From Beggiatoa leptomitoformis (GTDB lineage: Bacteria; Pseudomonadota; Gammaproteobacteria; Beggiatoales; Beggiatoaceae): 64,000 nt of DNA. The DNA is taken from contig NZ_CP012373.2 in assembly GCF_001305575.3 (NCBI RefSeq), positions 1,116,001 through 1,180,000 on the forward strand, read 5' to 3'. Shown here one piece after another: positions 36,898 to 45,708 of this stretch. The first letter of the stretch is position 1; each line of letters opens with the position of its first letter. The position numbers and the translations under genes were made by a program. A model generated the notes under the pieces. That model was not told the DNA's origin. It was given only the letters and a program-made list of their open reading frames with translations, and did not search any database.

Positions 36898-37234
36898 TTA
36901 GACTATCCTCAGTATGCTCGACTGATTGATGTTGCTGAAACGCTTAAGTGTAACATAAGTTGTTTAGTTGGGCTTTTCTAACTAGGTATCTTTATGAGTC
37001 TGCGGTTTCTAGCTAACGGATTTCTGGTAAAAATTATAGAGTTTGTTTGGAATTTTGAGTGCGACTTGGGTAAGGTGTTCAGGATGAGAAAAATTCCCTC
37101 CTTTCCTAAAGAGGGATTCTTTCGTGTCGGGCTTTTGTTATTAAATTAAGGTTAATCAAAGAACTATCTGTTATAAAATAATATTTTTCGCGCTTAATTT
37201 AATTTGTGTGTTGTGCTATATCTGCCGAATCTGT
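36898..37234. other. Intergenic region upstream of DAHP synthase
   Basis: This 337-bp gap contains a minus-strand hairpin at 37094-37118 that could end ybiB transcription: TCCCTC / GAGGGA with a 10-nt loop, followed by AATTTTTC. The DAHP synthase promoter should lie between it and 36898. Nothing else was seen. Confidence 0.45.
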
Positions 37235-38272
37235 CTAACCATTTAATTTTAAATTATATTGTTGTTTTTGCCGTGTTGCCCAATATTCTTCTGCTAAGGC
37301 TTGTGCATCGGTTTGTGTACTGGCTTTACCCATTAATTTAAGACTAATTGCAACAGTGCCTGTAATACTTGCAACTGCAAATTCATCTTCAATATCACCA
37401 CGCCATAATGCAACAAGACGTTCAGGGTTCATTTCTGCTTCTTTTACATGCCGTTGTTTAAAGAGTGGTTGCCAGAGTTCCTCAGACAATTCACCGTTAT
37501 GTAAACTTTTTACTAAGCATTCAATATCTGGATTACGTTCAATTTCTCCCCCTTCCCCTTTAATAACCGCTAAATGGGGTTGATTGAGCAATTGCCCTGC
37601 CTCTTGGTGAACATCACGGAAACTTGGGTGAAAAATCCCTTGCATCATATAAGGGGCATTAAAAGGATTTATCATGCGAACAATGGTATGAATGGGAGAG
37701 CGTAACCCCATGAGTGGACGTAAATCCATTATTTTTTGTAGTGTTGGACAGAGGTATTCTAGGGGAAAATAGCTAAAGTTATACTGTTGCAATTGTGTCT
37801 CGGCTTCTGCAAACGTTGTCGCATAAGGCAAGCCTAAAAACTGTAAAACATCTTTGGTATAAATCCGTCCGTTTGTATGTCCGCCTGCACCGTGCATGAA
37901 GACTTTTACACCATTGTTTGCTAAGAGTAATGTAGCCAGCAGAAACCAAGGAAGATGGCGACGTTTGCCCGCATAGGATGACCAATCTAAATCAACGGTT
38001 GTTGTTTTGGTTGGGGATGGAAAAGAATCGCGCACGGCTTGCACAAAACCTGCAAGTTCTTCGCGGGTTTCTTCTTTTACACGCATGAGCATCATAAATG
38101 CGCCAAGTTGTACGGGTTCTATGGCATCCGATACGATCATTTGCATAGCATGATAGGATTCTTCTCGAGTTAGCGGTCTTGCACCATTTTTGCCTTTACC
38201 CAATGCACGAATGTATTGTGCAAAAGGGTGTTCTGTATAATGGTTAAATAAATCATCATGTTCTGCGCGCAT
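37235..38272 (-). CDS. ybiB: YbiB/TrpD2-like glycosyltransferase-fold protein
   Basis: This 345-aa protein resembles anthranilate phosphoribosyltransferase in fold (LTREESYHAMQMIVSDAIEPVQLGAFMMLMRVKEET at the N-terminus; GAGGHTNGRIYTKDVLQFLG in place of the canonical TrpD loop). This matches YbiB (TrpD2), which binds DNA non-specifically and is not a Trp biosynthetic enzyme. In E. coli ybiB is LexA-linked; no LexA box was identified here. It is transcribed alone. Confidence 0.88.
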   Translation of the reverse strand: MRAEHDDLFNHYTEHPFAQYIRALGKGKNGARPLTREESYHAMQMIVSDAIEPVQLGAFMMLMRVKEETREELAGFVQAVRDSFPSPTKTTTVDLDWSSYAGKRRHLPWFLLATLLLANNGVKVFMHGAGGHTNGRIYTKDVLQFLGLPYATTFAEAETQLQQYNFSYFPLEYLCPTLQKIMDLRPLMGLRSPIHTIVRMINPFNAPYMMQGIFHPSFRDVHQEAGQLLNQPHLAVIKGEGGEIERNPDIECLVKSLHNGELSEELWQPLFKQRHVKEAEMNPERLVALWRGDIEDEFAVASITGTVAISLKLMGKASTQTDAQALAEEYWATRQKQQYNLKLNG

Positions 38273-38792
38273 CTGATATTTCCCTGATGTAGATAATAGG
38301 CATCGTATTAAACAAAATGTTGGCGTGTTCCTTTCATATCATAAGCGATTTTCCTAATACTGGTTTATAGGATACGGTTGAAATTGCTAACATTATATAA
38401 AACAATCAATTTTTATTTCTCATTGCAAATGTCTCACTCAATATATTGAGCGCATTAAACGAGTCAGAATAAATCATTTTCCCGATTTCTCATTAAGAGG
38501 CTGTCTCACTCAAAATTCTTAGGATTAAAATAATTTCAATCTGGAGAGAAGCATCATGAATTGCATCTTGAGTGATATAAGAAACGACATTCCTCCTGCT
38601 ATCTGAGATTGACTAGTTGGTGATACAATAGCCTACTATTACATCTATTTATCAAACATATCGTATAAATATCTGATGTTATTTAGCGTTTAAAAAAGTG
38701 TATTTAGAATTTGCATGATTTAAAAAACCGCGTAGTAATGAACGCATTCGTTACTACCGCTTAATTAATAACAAAATGTAGGGTTTTCATTC
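38273..38792. other. Intergenic region ahead of yebC with repeats and hairpin
   Basis: This 520-bp gap holds an imperfect direct repeat, ATTTCTCATT-N5-TGTCTCACTCAA at 38415-38441 and a close copy at 38485-38513. The first copy overlaps a palindrome CTCAATATATTGAG. A hairpin oriented as a minus-strand terminator lies at 38725-38757. No gene was recognised. Confidence 0.5.
38725..38757 (-). terminator. Minus-strand terminator-like hairpin upstream of yebC
   Basis: GTAGTAACGAA pairs with TTCATTACTAC (11 bp, one G-U) and on the minus strand is followed by GCGG and six T. No minus-strand gene ends nearby, so it may block antisense read-through from yebC. Confidence 0.5.
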
Positions 38793-39539
38793 ATGGCTGG
38801 ACATAGCAAGTGGGCAAATATTCAGCACCGTAAAGGTGCGCAAGATGCTAAAAAAGCAAAGGTTTTCACCAAATTTATTCGTGAAATTACGGTTTCTGCG
38901 CGGATGGGCGGCGGGGACGCAAATGCGAATCCACGCTTGCGTTTAGCCGTTGATAAAGCCTTAACCGCTAATATGCCAAAAGATACGATTGAACGGGCGA
39001 TTAAACGGGGTGCGGGGGCGGCTGATGGTGAGAATTATGAAGAAGTGCGTTATGAGGGATATGGTGCAGGGGGAATTGCCGTTATCGTTGATTGCATGAC
39101 CGATAATCGTAACCGTACCGTTTCTGAAGTCCGTCATGCGTTTAGCAAATGTGGTGGCAATTTGGGAACAGATGGCTCTGTTGCCTATATGTTTGAAAAA
39201 ATTGGATTATTAACCTATCCGACGGGCAGTAATGAAGATAAAATCATGGAAGCTGCTTTAGAAGCAGGCGCGCAGGATGTGGTGAAAAACGAGGATAACT
39301 CGATTGATGTTATCACCGACCCAAGCGATTTGCACAGCGTAAAAGTTGCAATGGAAAAGGCGAAATTAGTGCCTGAATCCGCAGAAATTACCATGCGTGC
39401 AGGCACAAGTACTAGCGTTGATTTAGACACGGCTGAGAAAATAGTTAAATTATTAGACATGCTAGAAGATTTAGATGATGTGCAGAAAGTTTATTCTAAC
39501 GCCGATTTCAGTGATGAAGTTATGGCGGCACTTGCATAA
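38793..39539 (+). CDS. yebC: YebC/PmpR family protein
   Basis: This 248-aa protein starts [25 protein letters not shown], diagnostic of the YebC/PmpR (TACO1) family. Members act as transcriptional regulators or as translation factors that relieve stalling at polyproline runs. The acidic central domain and full length are conserved. It precedes ruvC by 7 bp, the usual yebC-ruvC-ruvA linkage. Confidence 0.96.
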   Translation: MAGHSKWANIQHRKGAQDAKKAKVFTKFIREITVSARMGGGDANANPRLRLAVDKALTANMPKDTIERAIKRGAGAADGENYEEVRYEGYGAGGIAVIVDCMTDNRNRTVSEVRHAFSKCGGNLGTDGSVAYMFEKIGLLTYPTGSNEDKIMEAALEAGAQDVVKNEDNSIDVITDPSDLHSVKVAMEKAKLVPESAEITMRAGTSTSVDLDTAEKIVKLLDMLEDLDDVQKVYSNADFSDEVMAALA

Positions 39540-39546
39540 ATCTTGC

Positions 39547-40050
39547 ATGACACGAATCCTTGGAATTGACCCCGGTTCACGGGTGACAGGCTTTGGTATT
39601 ATTGAAGCGCGTCAACAAAAAGCGGTTTTTATTACCTGTGGGTGCATACGCACTCACACGGCTGAAATGCCTGAGCGGTTGCATGAAATTTATACGGGTT
39701 TACAAACACTGATTGGTGAGTATCAACCCACCGTTTTGGCAATTGAACAAGTGTTTGTCTCGCGTAATGTGAGTTCTGCGTTAAAATTAGGACAAGCGCG
39801 CGGCGTAGCGATTGTTGCAGCGGTTGTGCAAGGGTTGGCGGTGTTTGAATACGCACCCACCCAAATTAAGCAAGCCGTTGTAGGACAAGGACATGCGCAA
39901 AAAGAGCAGGTGCAACAAATGGTTAAGATATTATTATGCTTGTCAGCAATACCGCAAGCGGATGCTGCTGATGCGTTAGCCGTTGCGATTTGTCATCTGC
40001 ACACTTACCAACATCAGCAACAAATTGCTAAATCCAGCATAACTCGCTAA
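39547..40050 (+). CDS. ruvC: Holliday junction resolvase RuvC
   Basis: This 167-aa resolvase begins MTRILGIDPGSRVTGFG with catalytic Asp8. AIEQVF supplies the Glu and ADAADALAVAICH the two distal Asp residues. The open frame extends upstream into yebC, but ATG at 39547 gives the family N-terminus. It cleaves Holliday junctions symmetrically with RuvAB and lies directly between yebC and ruvA. Confidence 0.96.
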   Translation: MTRILGIDPGSRVTGFGIIEARQQKAVFITCGCIRTHTAEMPERLHEIYTGLQTLIGEYQPTVLAIEQVFVSRNVSSALKLGQARGVAIVAAVVQGLAVFEYAPTQIKQAVVGQGHAQKEQVQQMVKILLCLSAIPQADAADALAVAICHLHTYQHQQQIAKSSITR

Positions 40051-40088
40051 TGTCACTGATATCACATTTTAAATAATGAGGTTATTTC

Positions 40089-40706
40089 ATGATTTCGCGC
40101 TTATGCGGATTATTACTCGAAAAATCTCCTCCTATGCTTGTTATTGATGTGCAAGGGGTTGGCTATGAAGTTGAAGCCCCAATGTCCACTTTTTATAAGC
40201 TACCTGAATTAAACCAACCTGTTAATTTATTTACCCATTTGCTCATCCGTGAAGATGCACACCATTTAGTCGGTTTTATCAGCGATGCTGAACGGCGTAT
40301 GTTTCGAGAATTGATAAGAGTGAATGGAGTTGGTGCAAAACTCGCATTAAGTATCTTGTCAGCAATGGATTTAACATTATTTGCGACCAGTATTCAGCAG
40401 GCAGACACAACGCGACTCATCAAAATACCGGGTGTTGGTAAAAAAACGGCTGAAAGATTAGTCATTGAAATGCGTGATAGACTAGAAGGATTCACGGTTA
40501 ATGCACAAAATAACCCTCATGTCATCTCATCACTAGTACAGGGTGTTATCAGTCCTGTTGATGATGCAATTAGTGCTTTGATTGCACTCGGATATAAGCC
40601 ACAAGAAGCTACTCACTGGGTTCGTACTGTCAAAGGAGAGGAGACAGAAAAAATCAGTAGTGAAATGTTGATTAAACGGGCGTTACAGGCTGCATTAAAA
40701 CAGTAG
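40089..40706 (+). CDS. ruvA: Holliday junction DNA helicase subunit RuvA
   Basis: This 205-aa junction-binding subunit has an N-terminal OB-fold (MISRLCGLLLEKSPPMLVIDVQGVGYEVEAP), tandem helix-hairpin-helix motifs (INGVGAKLAL-like VNGVGAKLALSIL and IPGVGKKTAERLVIEM) and a C-terminal RuvB-binding domain. Domain III is preserved, implying a RuvB partner, yet ruvB does not follow; the next gene is a signalling protein. Confidence 0.96.
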   Translation: MISRLCGLLLEKSPPMLVIDVQGVGYEVEAPMSTFYKLPELNQPVNLFTHLLIREDAHHLVGFISDAERRMFRELIRVNGVGAKLALSILSAMDLTLFATSIQQADTTRLIKIPGVGKKTAERLVIEMRDRLEGFTVNAQNNPHVISSLVQGVISPVDDAISALIALGYKPQEATHWVRTVKGEETEKISSEMLIKRALQAALKQ

Positions 40707-40741
40707 CGAAGGATAGAACTCGCGTCTAAGAGAGGCAAATA

Positions 40742-42445
40742 ATGTTTAAAGAGGACGAACAAAAATTCTTAGTATTAGTCGTTGACGACGACCTCTTTAT
40801 GCGGGGTATGTTGCAAAATCTATTGGAGGAACAGGGATATACAGTTACACAAGCGGATAATGGTGTAAAAGCCATTGATACCTTTAAGCAATGCTTACCC
40901 GATTTGGTGTTGATGGACGCGGCAATGCCTGTGATGGATGGCTTTACGGCCTGTCATCAATTAAAACAAATGGATATTAGTTCAGATGTTCCCGTCATTA
41001 TGATCACCTCTTTAGATGATGAAGCTTCTGTAGATAAGGCGTTTACAGCGGGTGCGGTTGAATATATTACTAAACCTGTGCATTGGGCGGTTTTGCGGCA
41101 TCGTGTAAAAGTTATTTTGGAAGGTAAACGCGCTCAAGCTGCCCTGCGTAAAAGTGAAAATCGGTTTCGGGGGGTTTTTGAACAAGCCGCAATGGGCATT
41201 GCGTTGGTAGATGTGGATGGCAAAATTGTTCATCACAATCCAGCGTTACAAAAAATGCTAGGACATGTTGAAGAAAGCGAGGAAACCCTTGACGGTAAAA
41301 ATTTCAATAAGCTATTTTATCCCGCCGATACTGCCGTTGAAAAAGAGTTTTATCAGCAATTATTAACAGAAGAACGTCCGTTTTATCAGATGGAAAAGTA
41401 TTTTTTTCATCATCATAACAGCCTTATGTTTTGGGGACGTTTAACGACCTCATTAGTGCGTGATGCCAATGATAAACCACAGTATTTAATCCAAATGGTG
41501 GAGAATATCACTGAACGCAAACGCGCCCAAACCAGACAACGCCTAGCAACTAAAGTATTTGAAACAACAACGGATAGTGTATTAATTACTGATGCTAATG
41601 GCGCGATTATTGACGTAAACCAAGCATTTTTGCTCACAACAGGTTACGGCTATGATGAAGTTTTAGATAAAAATCCACGTTTTCTTCAATCGGGTAAACA
41701 CGATTTATTTTTTTATGAAACCTTATGGGCGAGTTTACGTGAAACAGGACGGTGGCGCGGCGAAATTATTAATCGTAGAAAATCGGGTGATATACATGCC
41801 GTCTGGTTATCTATCAGTGCTATTCGCGGTGAGCATAACGAAGTTACACATTATGTTGCTGTTTATTCCGATATTGTTGCACTAAAAGCCAATGCTGAAC
41901 GGATGCGGTTATTAACCCATTACGATTCACTCACCGAACTCCCCAATCGTTTATTGTTTCATGAACAATTAGTCCGCGCCTGTCGTCAAGAAGAACGTCT
42001 CGCCTTGTTATATTTAGATTTAGATAATTTCAAACGGATTAACGAGCATTTCAATTATGCAATTGGTGATGAATTTTTGAAAATCACCACAAAACGCTTG
42101 CGCAAAGCTATTCGTGATGGTGACATGATTGCACGGCTAGAAGGCGATGAATTCGCGTTTATTCTGACACCTATTCATCAAGATTATGATGTCCGTCTTT
42201 TAGCAGAAAAACTATTCGAAACCGTCACAAAGCCGCTAATGCTAGATGGCAATGAAATTAAAGTGGATTGTAATATTGGTATTAGCTTTTATCAGCCGAC
42301 CGATAATAAAGCGGATGAGGATAGCATCAGCACGGTTGAAAAATTGATTCAACAAGCTGATATGGCAATGTATTTGGCTAAAGAAGCGGGTAAAAATACC
42401 TATTACATTTTTGACGAGCATTCCTTTGACAGTCATGTTGCATGA
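40742..42445 (+). CDS. Response regulator with two PAS domains and GGDEF domain
   Basis: This 567-aa signalling protein has an N-terminal receiver (acidic DDD at 15-17, phosphoacceptor Asp59 in LVLMDAAMP, then VMITSLDDE and the conserved TKPVHW lysine). Two PAS domains follow (~140-260 and ~265-385). The C-terminal GGDEF domain (~395-560) has the signature as EGDEF and an RxxD inhibitory site (RDGD) five residues before it. It probably makes cyclic di-GMP, though the altered first residue leaves activity uncertain. No EAL domain is present. The cognate histidine kinase is not in the window. Confidence 0.92.
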   Translation: MFKEDEQKFLVLVVDDDLFMRGMLQNLLEEQGYTVTQADNGVKAIDTFKQCLPDLVLMDAAMPVMDGFTACHQLKQMDISSDVPVIMITSLDDEASVDKAFTAGAVEYITKPVHWAVLRHRVKVILEGKRAQAALRKSENRFRGVFEQAAMGIALVDVDGKIVHHNPALQKMLGHVEESEETLDGKNFNKLFYPADTAVEKEFYQQLLTEERPFYQMEKYFFHHHNSLMFWGRLTTSLVRDANDKPQYLIQMVENITERKRAQTRQRLATKVFETTTDSVLITDANGAIIDVNQAFLLTTGYGYDEVLDKNPRFLQSGKHDLFFYETLWASLRETGRWRGEIINRRKSGDIHAVWLSISAIRGEHNEVTHYVAVYSDIVALKANAERMRLLTHYDSLTELPNRLLFHEQLVRACRQEERLALLYLDLDNFKRINEHFNYAIGDEFLKITTKRLRKAIRDGDMIARLEGDEFAFILTPIHQDYDVRLLAEKLFETVTKPLMLDGNEIKVDCNIGISFYQPTDNKADEDSISTVEKLIQQADMAMYLAKEAGKNTYYIFDEHSFDSHVA

Positions 42446-42843
42446 TTTTGCAATAAATTTTGCACAAACAATCGGTTAAAAATAAGTGCGAATGAATTCG
42501 CACTTACCCACCCAAGCCCCGCCCTGTTCACTTCGCTTTAAAAACAAAGCCGCTGAATGCCTAAATATTATTAGTAATAACAAAGCATTTATACGTATCA
42601 TGGCACGTGTTATTAAACCATTATTACTAGAAACTAATATAGTTATTAATTGATTTTAATTAAGTTATGCGATAAAAATCACTCATTTTATTGAAAACTT
42701 GGCTTATTTCTTGAATGTTTTTCATTATTCGTTTTTCACGCTACAATACGCCGATCATTACGATTGTTAATTGTAGGCTGGGGTGGTTATACCTTAATTT
42801 AACCTCACATAACCTCGTGAATGAGTGCGACCTGGTAAAAACT
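42446..42843. other. Intergenic region before the glycosyltransferase pair
   Basis: This 398-bp gap holds a perfect 9-bp hairpin at 42484-42505 after the GGDEF gene and otherwise A/T-rich sequence. No RNA gene was recognised. Confidence 0.45.
42484..42505 (+). terminator. Hairpin after the GGDEF gene
   Basis: AAGTGCGAA / TTCGCACTT form a perfect 9-bp stem with a four-base loop. There is no T tract, so the terminator call is tentative. Confidence 0.45.
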
Positions 42844-43749
42844 ATGAATACTAAAACACAAACCCCTAAGTTAAGTATTGTTTTTTTAAATTACAATCGC
42901 TTATCTGAAACCCGCTATACCCTCGCTATTCTCCAACGCCTGCTAGAAAATCGCCAAGATATTGAGGTAATTGCCGTTGATAATGCCTCTACCGATGGCA
43001 CACAAGCCTTTTTACAAACGCAACTAGATTGGGTTACTGTGTTACTTATGGACAGCAACACAGGTATTGCAGGCTACAATGAAGGATTTAAAATAGCACG
43101 TGGCGAATATATCCTTGTTTTGGATGATGATTCACACCCAAGTGATAATCAAACCCTAGACCGCTTAATTCAATGTTTAGATACCCGTAAAGAAGTCGGT
43201 GTCGTTGCCTGTAGAATTGAAGATATAGAAGGTAAACCCGCCCGCACTTGGCATTTACCCACTAATGATGAGCCGGGAACATCAATGGCCTTTGTTGGTT
43301 GTGGTTTTGCCATCCGCCGTGAATTATTTGAAGCCATAGGCTGGTATCCTAGCGAATTCTTTTTATATCAAAACGAAATTGAAGTTGCTATTCAAGTTAT
43401 GCGAGCTGGTTATCGCATTCATTACGACCCTAATTGTCGAGTTGTACACCGTCAAGCCCCTATTGGGCGCACTAACTGGCGACGAGTTTTTTACCCCACC
43501 CGTAACACCATTTGGCTCATTCGCCGTTATTATCCCTTCCCAATTGCCGCCTATTTAATCGCTTCCCGTTTATTTATGGGATTTTTTCGTGCATTACAAT
43601 CATGGGAAATTCGCTCGTATTACCAAGCGGTTAAAGAAGCTTTTGCCACCCCCATCAAATTACAACGCTTACCCGCGCCATTGTACAAACAACTAACCAC
43701 TTTTCGGCGACAAAATAGCGTATTTCATCAATTACTTGGACGTTTATGA
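42844..43749 (+). CDS. Family 2 glycosyltransferase
   Basis: This is a 301-aa GT-A enzyme from ATG at 42844. KLSIVFLNYNRLSETRYTLAIL and VIAVDNASTDGT form the nucleotide-binding N-terminus, and LVLDDDSHP is the DxD metal site. VGCGFAIRRELFEAIGWYPSEFFLYQNEIE is the acceptor-side block typical of rhamnosyl-type GT2 enzymes. The frame opens at 42715, but the extra 43 residues are unlike the family. Its stop overlaps the next glycosyltransferase start (ATGA), so the pair probably work together on a surface polysaccharide. Confidence 0.88.
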   Translation: MNTKTQTPKLSIVFLNYNRLSETRYTLAILQRLLENRQDIEVIAVDNASTDGTQAFLQTQLDWVTVLLMDSNTGIAGYNEGFKIARGEYILVLDDDSHPSDNQTLDRLIQCLDTRKEVGVVACRIEDIEGKPARTWHLPTNDEPGTSMAFVGCGFAIRRELFEAIGWYPSEFFLYQNEIEVAIQVMRAGYRIHYDPNCRVVHRQAPIGRTNWRRVFYPTRNTIWLIRRYYPFPIAAYLIASRLFMGFFRALQSWEIRSYYQAVKEAFATPIKLQRLPAPLYKQLTTFRRQNSVFHQLLGRL

Positions 43750-45170
43750 GCATCAATAAGGATTCAGCCATCGCGCCGCGTATTCTGGTTATTATTGTCA
43801 CTTGGAATAAACAACAATACGTATTAGATTTACTGGCCTCGCTAACTCAACAAAACTATCCAACAGTATTTATTGATATTGTTGTGGTTGACAATGCGAG
43901 CCAAGATAACACCGTTGCCGAAATTAAAGCCACTTATCCACAAGTACATCTCATTTGTAATAGTGAAAATGTGGGCGGCACGGGCGGGTTTAACACAGGA
44001 TTGCGTTGGGCGTATGAACAACCTGATGGACATTATGACTACTTATGGTTACTAGATAATGATGTCTTAGTCCATCAAAACGCACTGGTTGAACTGGTAA
44101 ATATCTTAGAAAGTCATGCAGATATTGCCGTTGTTGGCTCAACGATGATGCAATTAGATTATCCTTGGCGCATTAACGAAATGGGCGCGTTTGTTGATTT
44201 TGGCAGTGGACAATTAAAGCTAAATCGCCACTTAGAAGAAGTCCAAGCATGGCAAGGACAAGATATTAAAGTCCTTTTACAACAAGATTATGATTTAAGC
44301 AAACGCCTATTACACTGCCATCCTTATATGGATGTGGATTATGTCGCGGCAGCCTCACTGCTGATTCGCGCCCCCATTGCCAAACAAGCAGGATTATGGC
44401 GCGATTACTTTATCCATTTTGACGATGTGGAATGGTGTTTACGACTTGGACAAATGGGGCATCGCGTCGTTGTATCTGCCAAGTCATTGATTTGGCATCT
44501 ATCTGCTGCGGCTAAAGTACCCACATGGGTTTTATACTACGACAATCGTAATGTCCTAGACATGCTTAAAACACACGGTGCGGACGATGCGACTCTGCGG
44601 CGGATGATACAATATAGTTTAAAAAAAGCAGTTTACTATCATCTGCTGGGTAAGCCAGATTTAGCCCAATTACACTACGATGCCGTTGACGACTTTCAAC
44701 AAAATCAATTTGGTAAGAAAGCCATTCAACTCACCGTAAGCCAATACAAACCCAATCATAGTATTGCTAGTGTTTTAACTGACCCCACTATTAAACGGGT
44801 ACTTATTTCTTTTGCCGTCAATTTACAAGCAACTGATACACAAGAAATTATTGCTAGCATTCTTAAGCAACGTTCCGATTTACAAGTTGTTTTCATGCCA
44901 TTAATTAATGGCATTAGCGTTTATCAATTGCCACGTTCACGCTTTACGCCCCCCATTCCGCGCTTCTTCTTGCGTCGTTGGTTATTTTATTGGCGATTAC
45001 GAGGACAATACGATTTAGTCATTCAGTCAGATTATCAGCGGGTGATTGGTTTGTCGTGGCTAAAAGCCAAGATTATTTTTATCAATGATGAAGGCTTCGC
45101 GCTTTCACCGCCGCCTAATTTCTCAACGGTTTGGCAAGCAGGATTACGCTGGTTTAAATCGCTGTTTTAA
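43746..45170 (+). CDS. Family 2 glycosyltransferase with C-terminal extension
   Basis: The protein is 474 aa. Residues ~1-290 are a GT2 domain: ILVIIVTWNKQQYVLDLLASL, VVVDNASQDNT, the motif LLDNDV and VAAASLLIRAPIAKQAGLWRDYF ... FDDVEWCLRLG. The C-terminal ~180 residues are of unknown role, with a hydrophobic/aromatic WLFYWRLRGQYDLVIQSDYQ segment that may associate with the membrane. It overlaps the preceding glycosyltransferase by 4 bp and is followed after 154 bp by folB. Confidence 0.88.
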   Translation: MSINKDSAIAPRILVIIVTWNKQQYVLDLLASLTQQNYPTVFIDIVVVDNASQDNTVAEIKATYPQVHLICNSENVGGTGGFNTGLRWAYEQPDGHYDYLWLLDNDVLVHQNALVELVNILESHADIAVVGSTMMQLDYPWRINEMGAFVDFGSGQLKLNRHLEEVQAWQGQDIKVLLQQDYDLSKRLLHCHPYMDVDYVAAASLLIRAPIAKQAGLWRDYFIHFDDVEWCLRLGQMGHRVVVSAKSLIWHLSAAAKVPTWVLYYDNRNVLDMLKTHGADDATLRRMIQYSLKKAVYYHLLGKPDLAQLHYDAVDDFQQNQFGKKAIQLTVSQYKPNHSIASVLTDPTIKRVLISFAVNLQATDTQEIIASILKQRSDLQVVFMPLINGISVYQLPRSRFTPPIPRFFLRRWLFYWRLRGQYDLVIQSDYQRVIGLSWLKAKIIFINDEGFALSPPPNFSTVWQAGLRWFKSLF

Positions 45171-45324
45171 CGGTATGATGGGTGGAAGTTGTCCACCCCA
45201 TTCGCCTATTATTCTCTTTCTTCATGGCTATCCAGCCGCAGACACTATGCGATTAAACAGACAGACATTTAAAATTAATGCTGTCTATCGTTGCATAGCA
45301 CCACTAACTACCGCTAAAACCGTT

Positions 45325-45690
45325 ATGATTGGCACAATTGGCATTAAAGACCTAAAAATTACTTGTATTATTGGCATTTATCCTGCTGAAAGAACCACAA
45401 CACAAACGCTACTGTTAGATATTGAAATAGACTATCCTTTCAGCACCGCTGTTATGTCAGAAGATATAACACAAACAATTGATTATGCAAAAGTAGCCGA
45501 ACAATTAACCGAGCTTGCAGTAACAGGACGCTATCAACTGATTGAAACCCTTGCAGAACACGCGGCACAGTTATTATTCAAAACCTATCCACATATACAA
45601 CGGCTTAGGTTAGACATTAAGAAGCCCAATGCACTGCCAGCAGCAACATATCCTTATGTTCGTCTTGAACGATTCCCACACTCCTATTAA
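45325..45690 (+). CDS. folB: Dihydroneopterin aldolase
   Basis: This 121-aa folate-pathway enzyme converts dihydroneopterin to hydroxymethyl-dihydropterin. The N-terminus MIGTIGIKDLKITCIIGIYPAERTTTQ matches FolB. TIDYAKVAEQLTELA and LIETLAEHAA contain the catalytic region. The open frame starts upstream at 45085 inside the glycosyltransferase gene, but only ATG at 45325 gives the family length. It precedes folC by 18 bp and probably shares its transcript. Confidence 0.93.
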   Translation: MIGTIGIKDLKITCIIGIYPAERTTTQTLLLDIEIDYPFSTAVMSEDITQTIDYAKVAEQLTELAVTGRYQLIETLAEHAAQLLFKTYPHIQRLRLDIKKPNALPAATYPYVRLERFPHSY

Positions 45691-45708
45691 TAACAATCTT
45701 TTCAGAAG

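Noticed and set aside
42715-42843. N-terminal 43-residue extension of the first glycosyltransferase
   Set aside because: The extension is unlike the family, whose usual N-terminus begins at the ATG at 42844.
45085-45324. 80-residue N-terminal extension of FolB overlapping the glycosyltransferase gene
   Set aside because: FolB proteins are about 120 aa and begin at the ATG at 45325; the extension lies partly inside another coding region.
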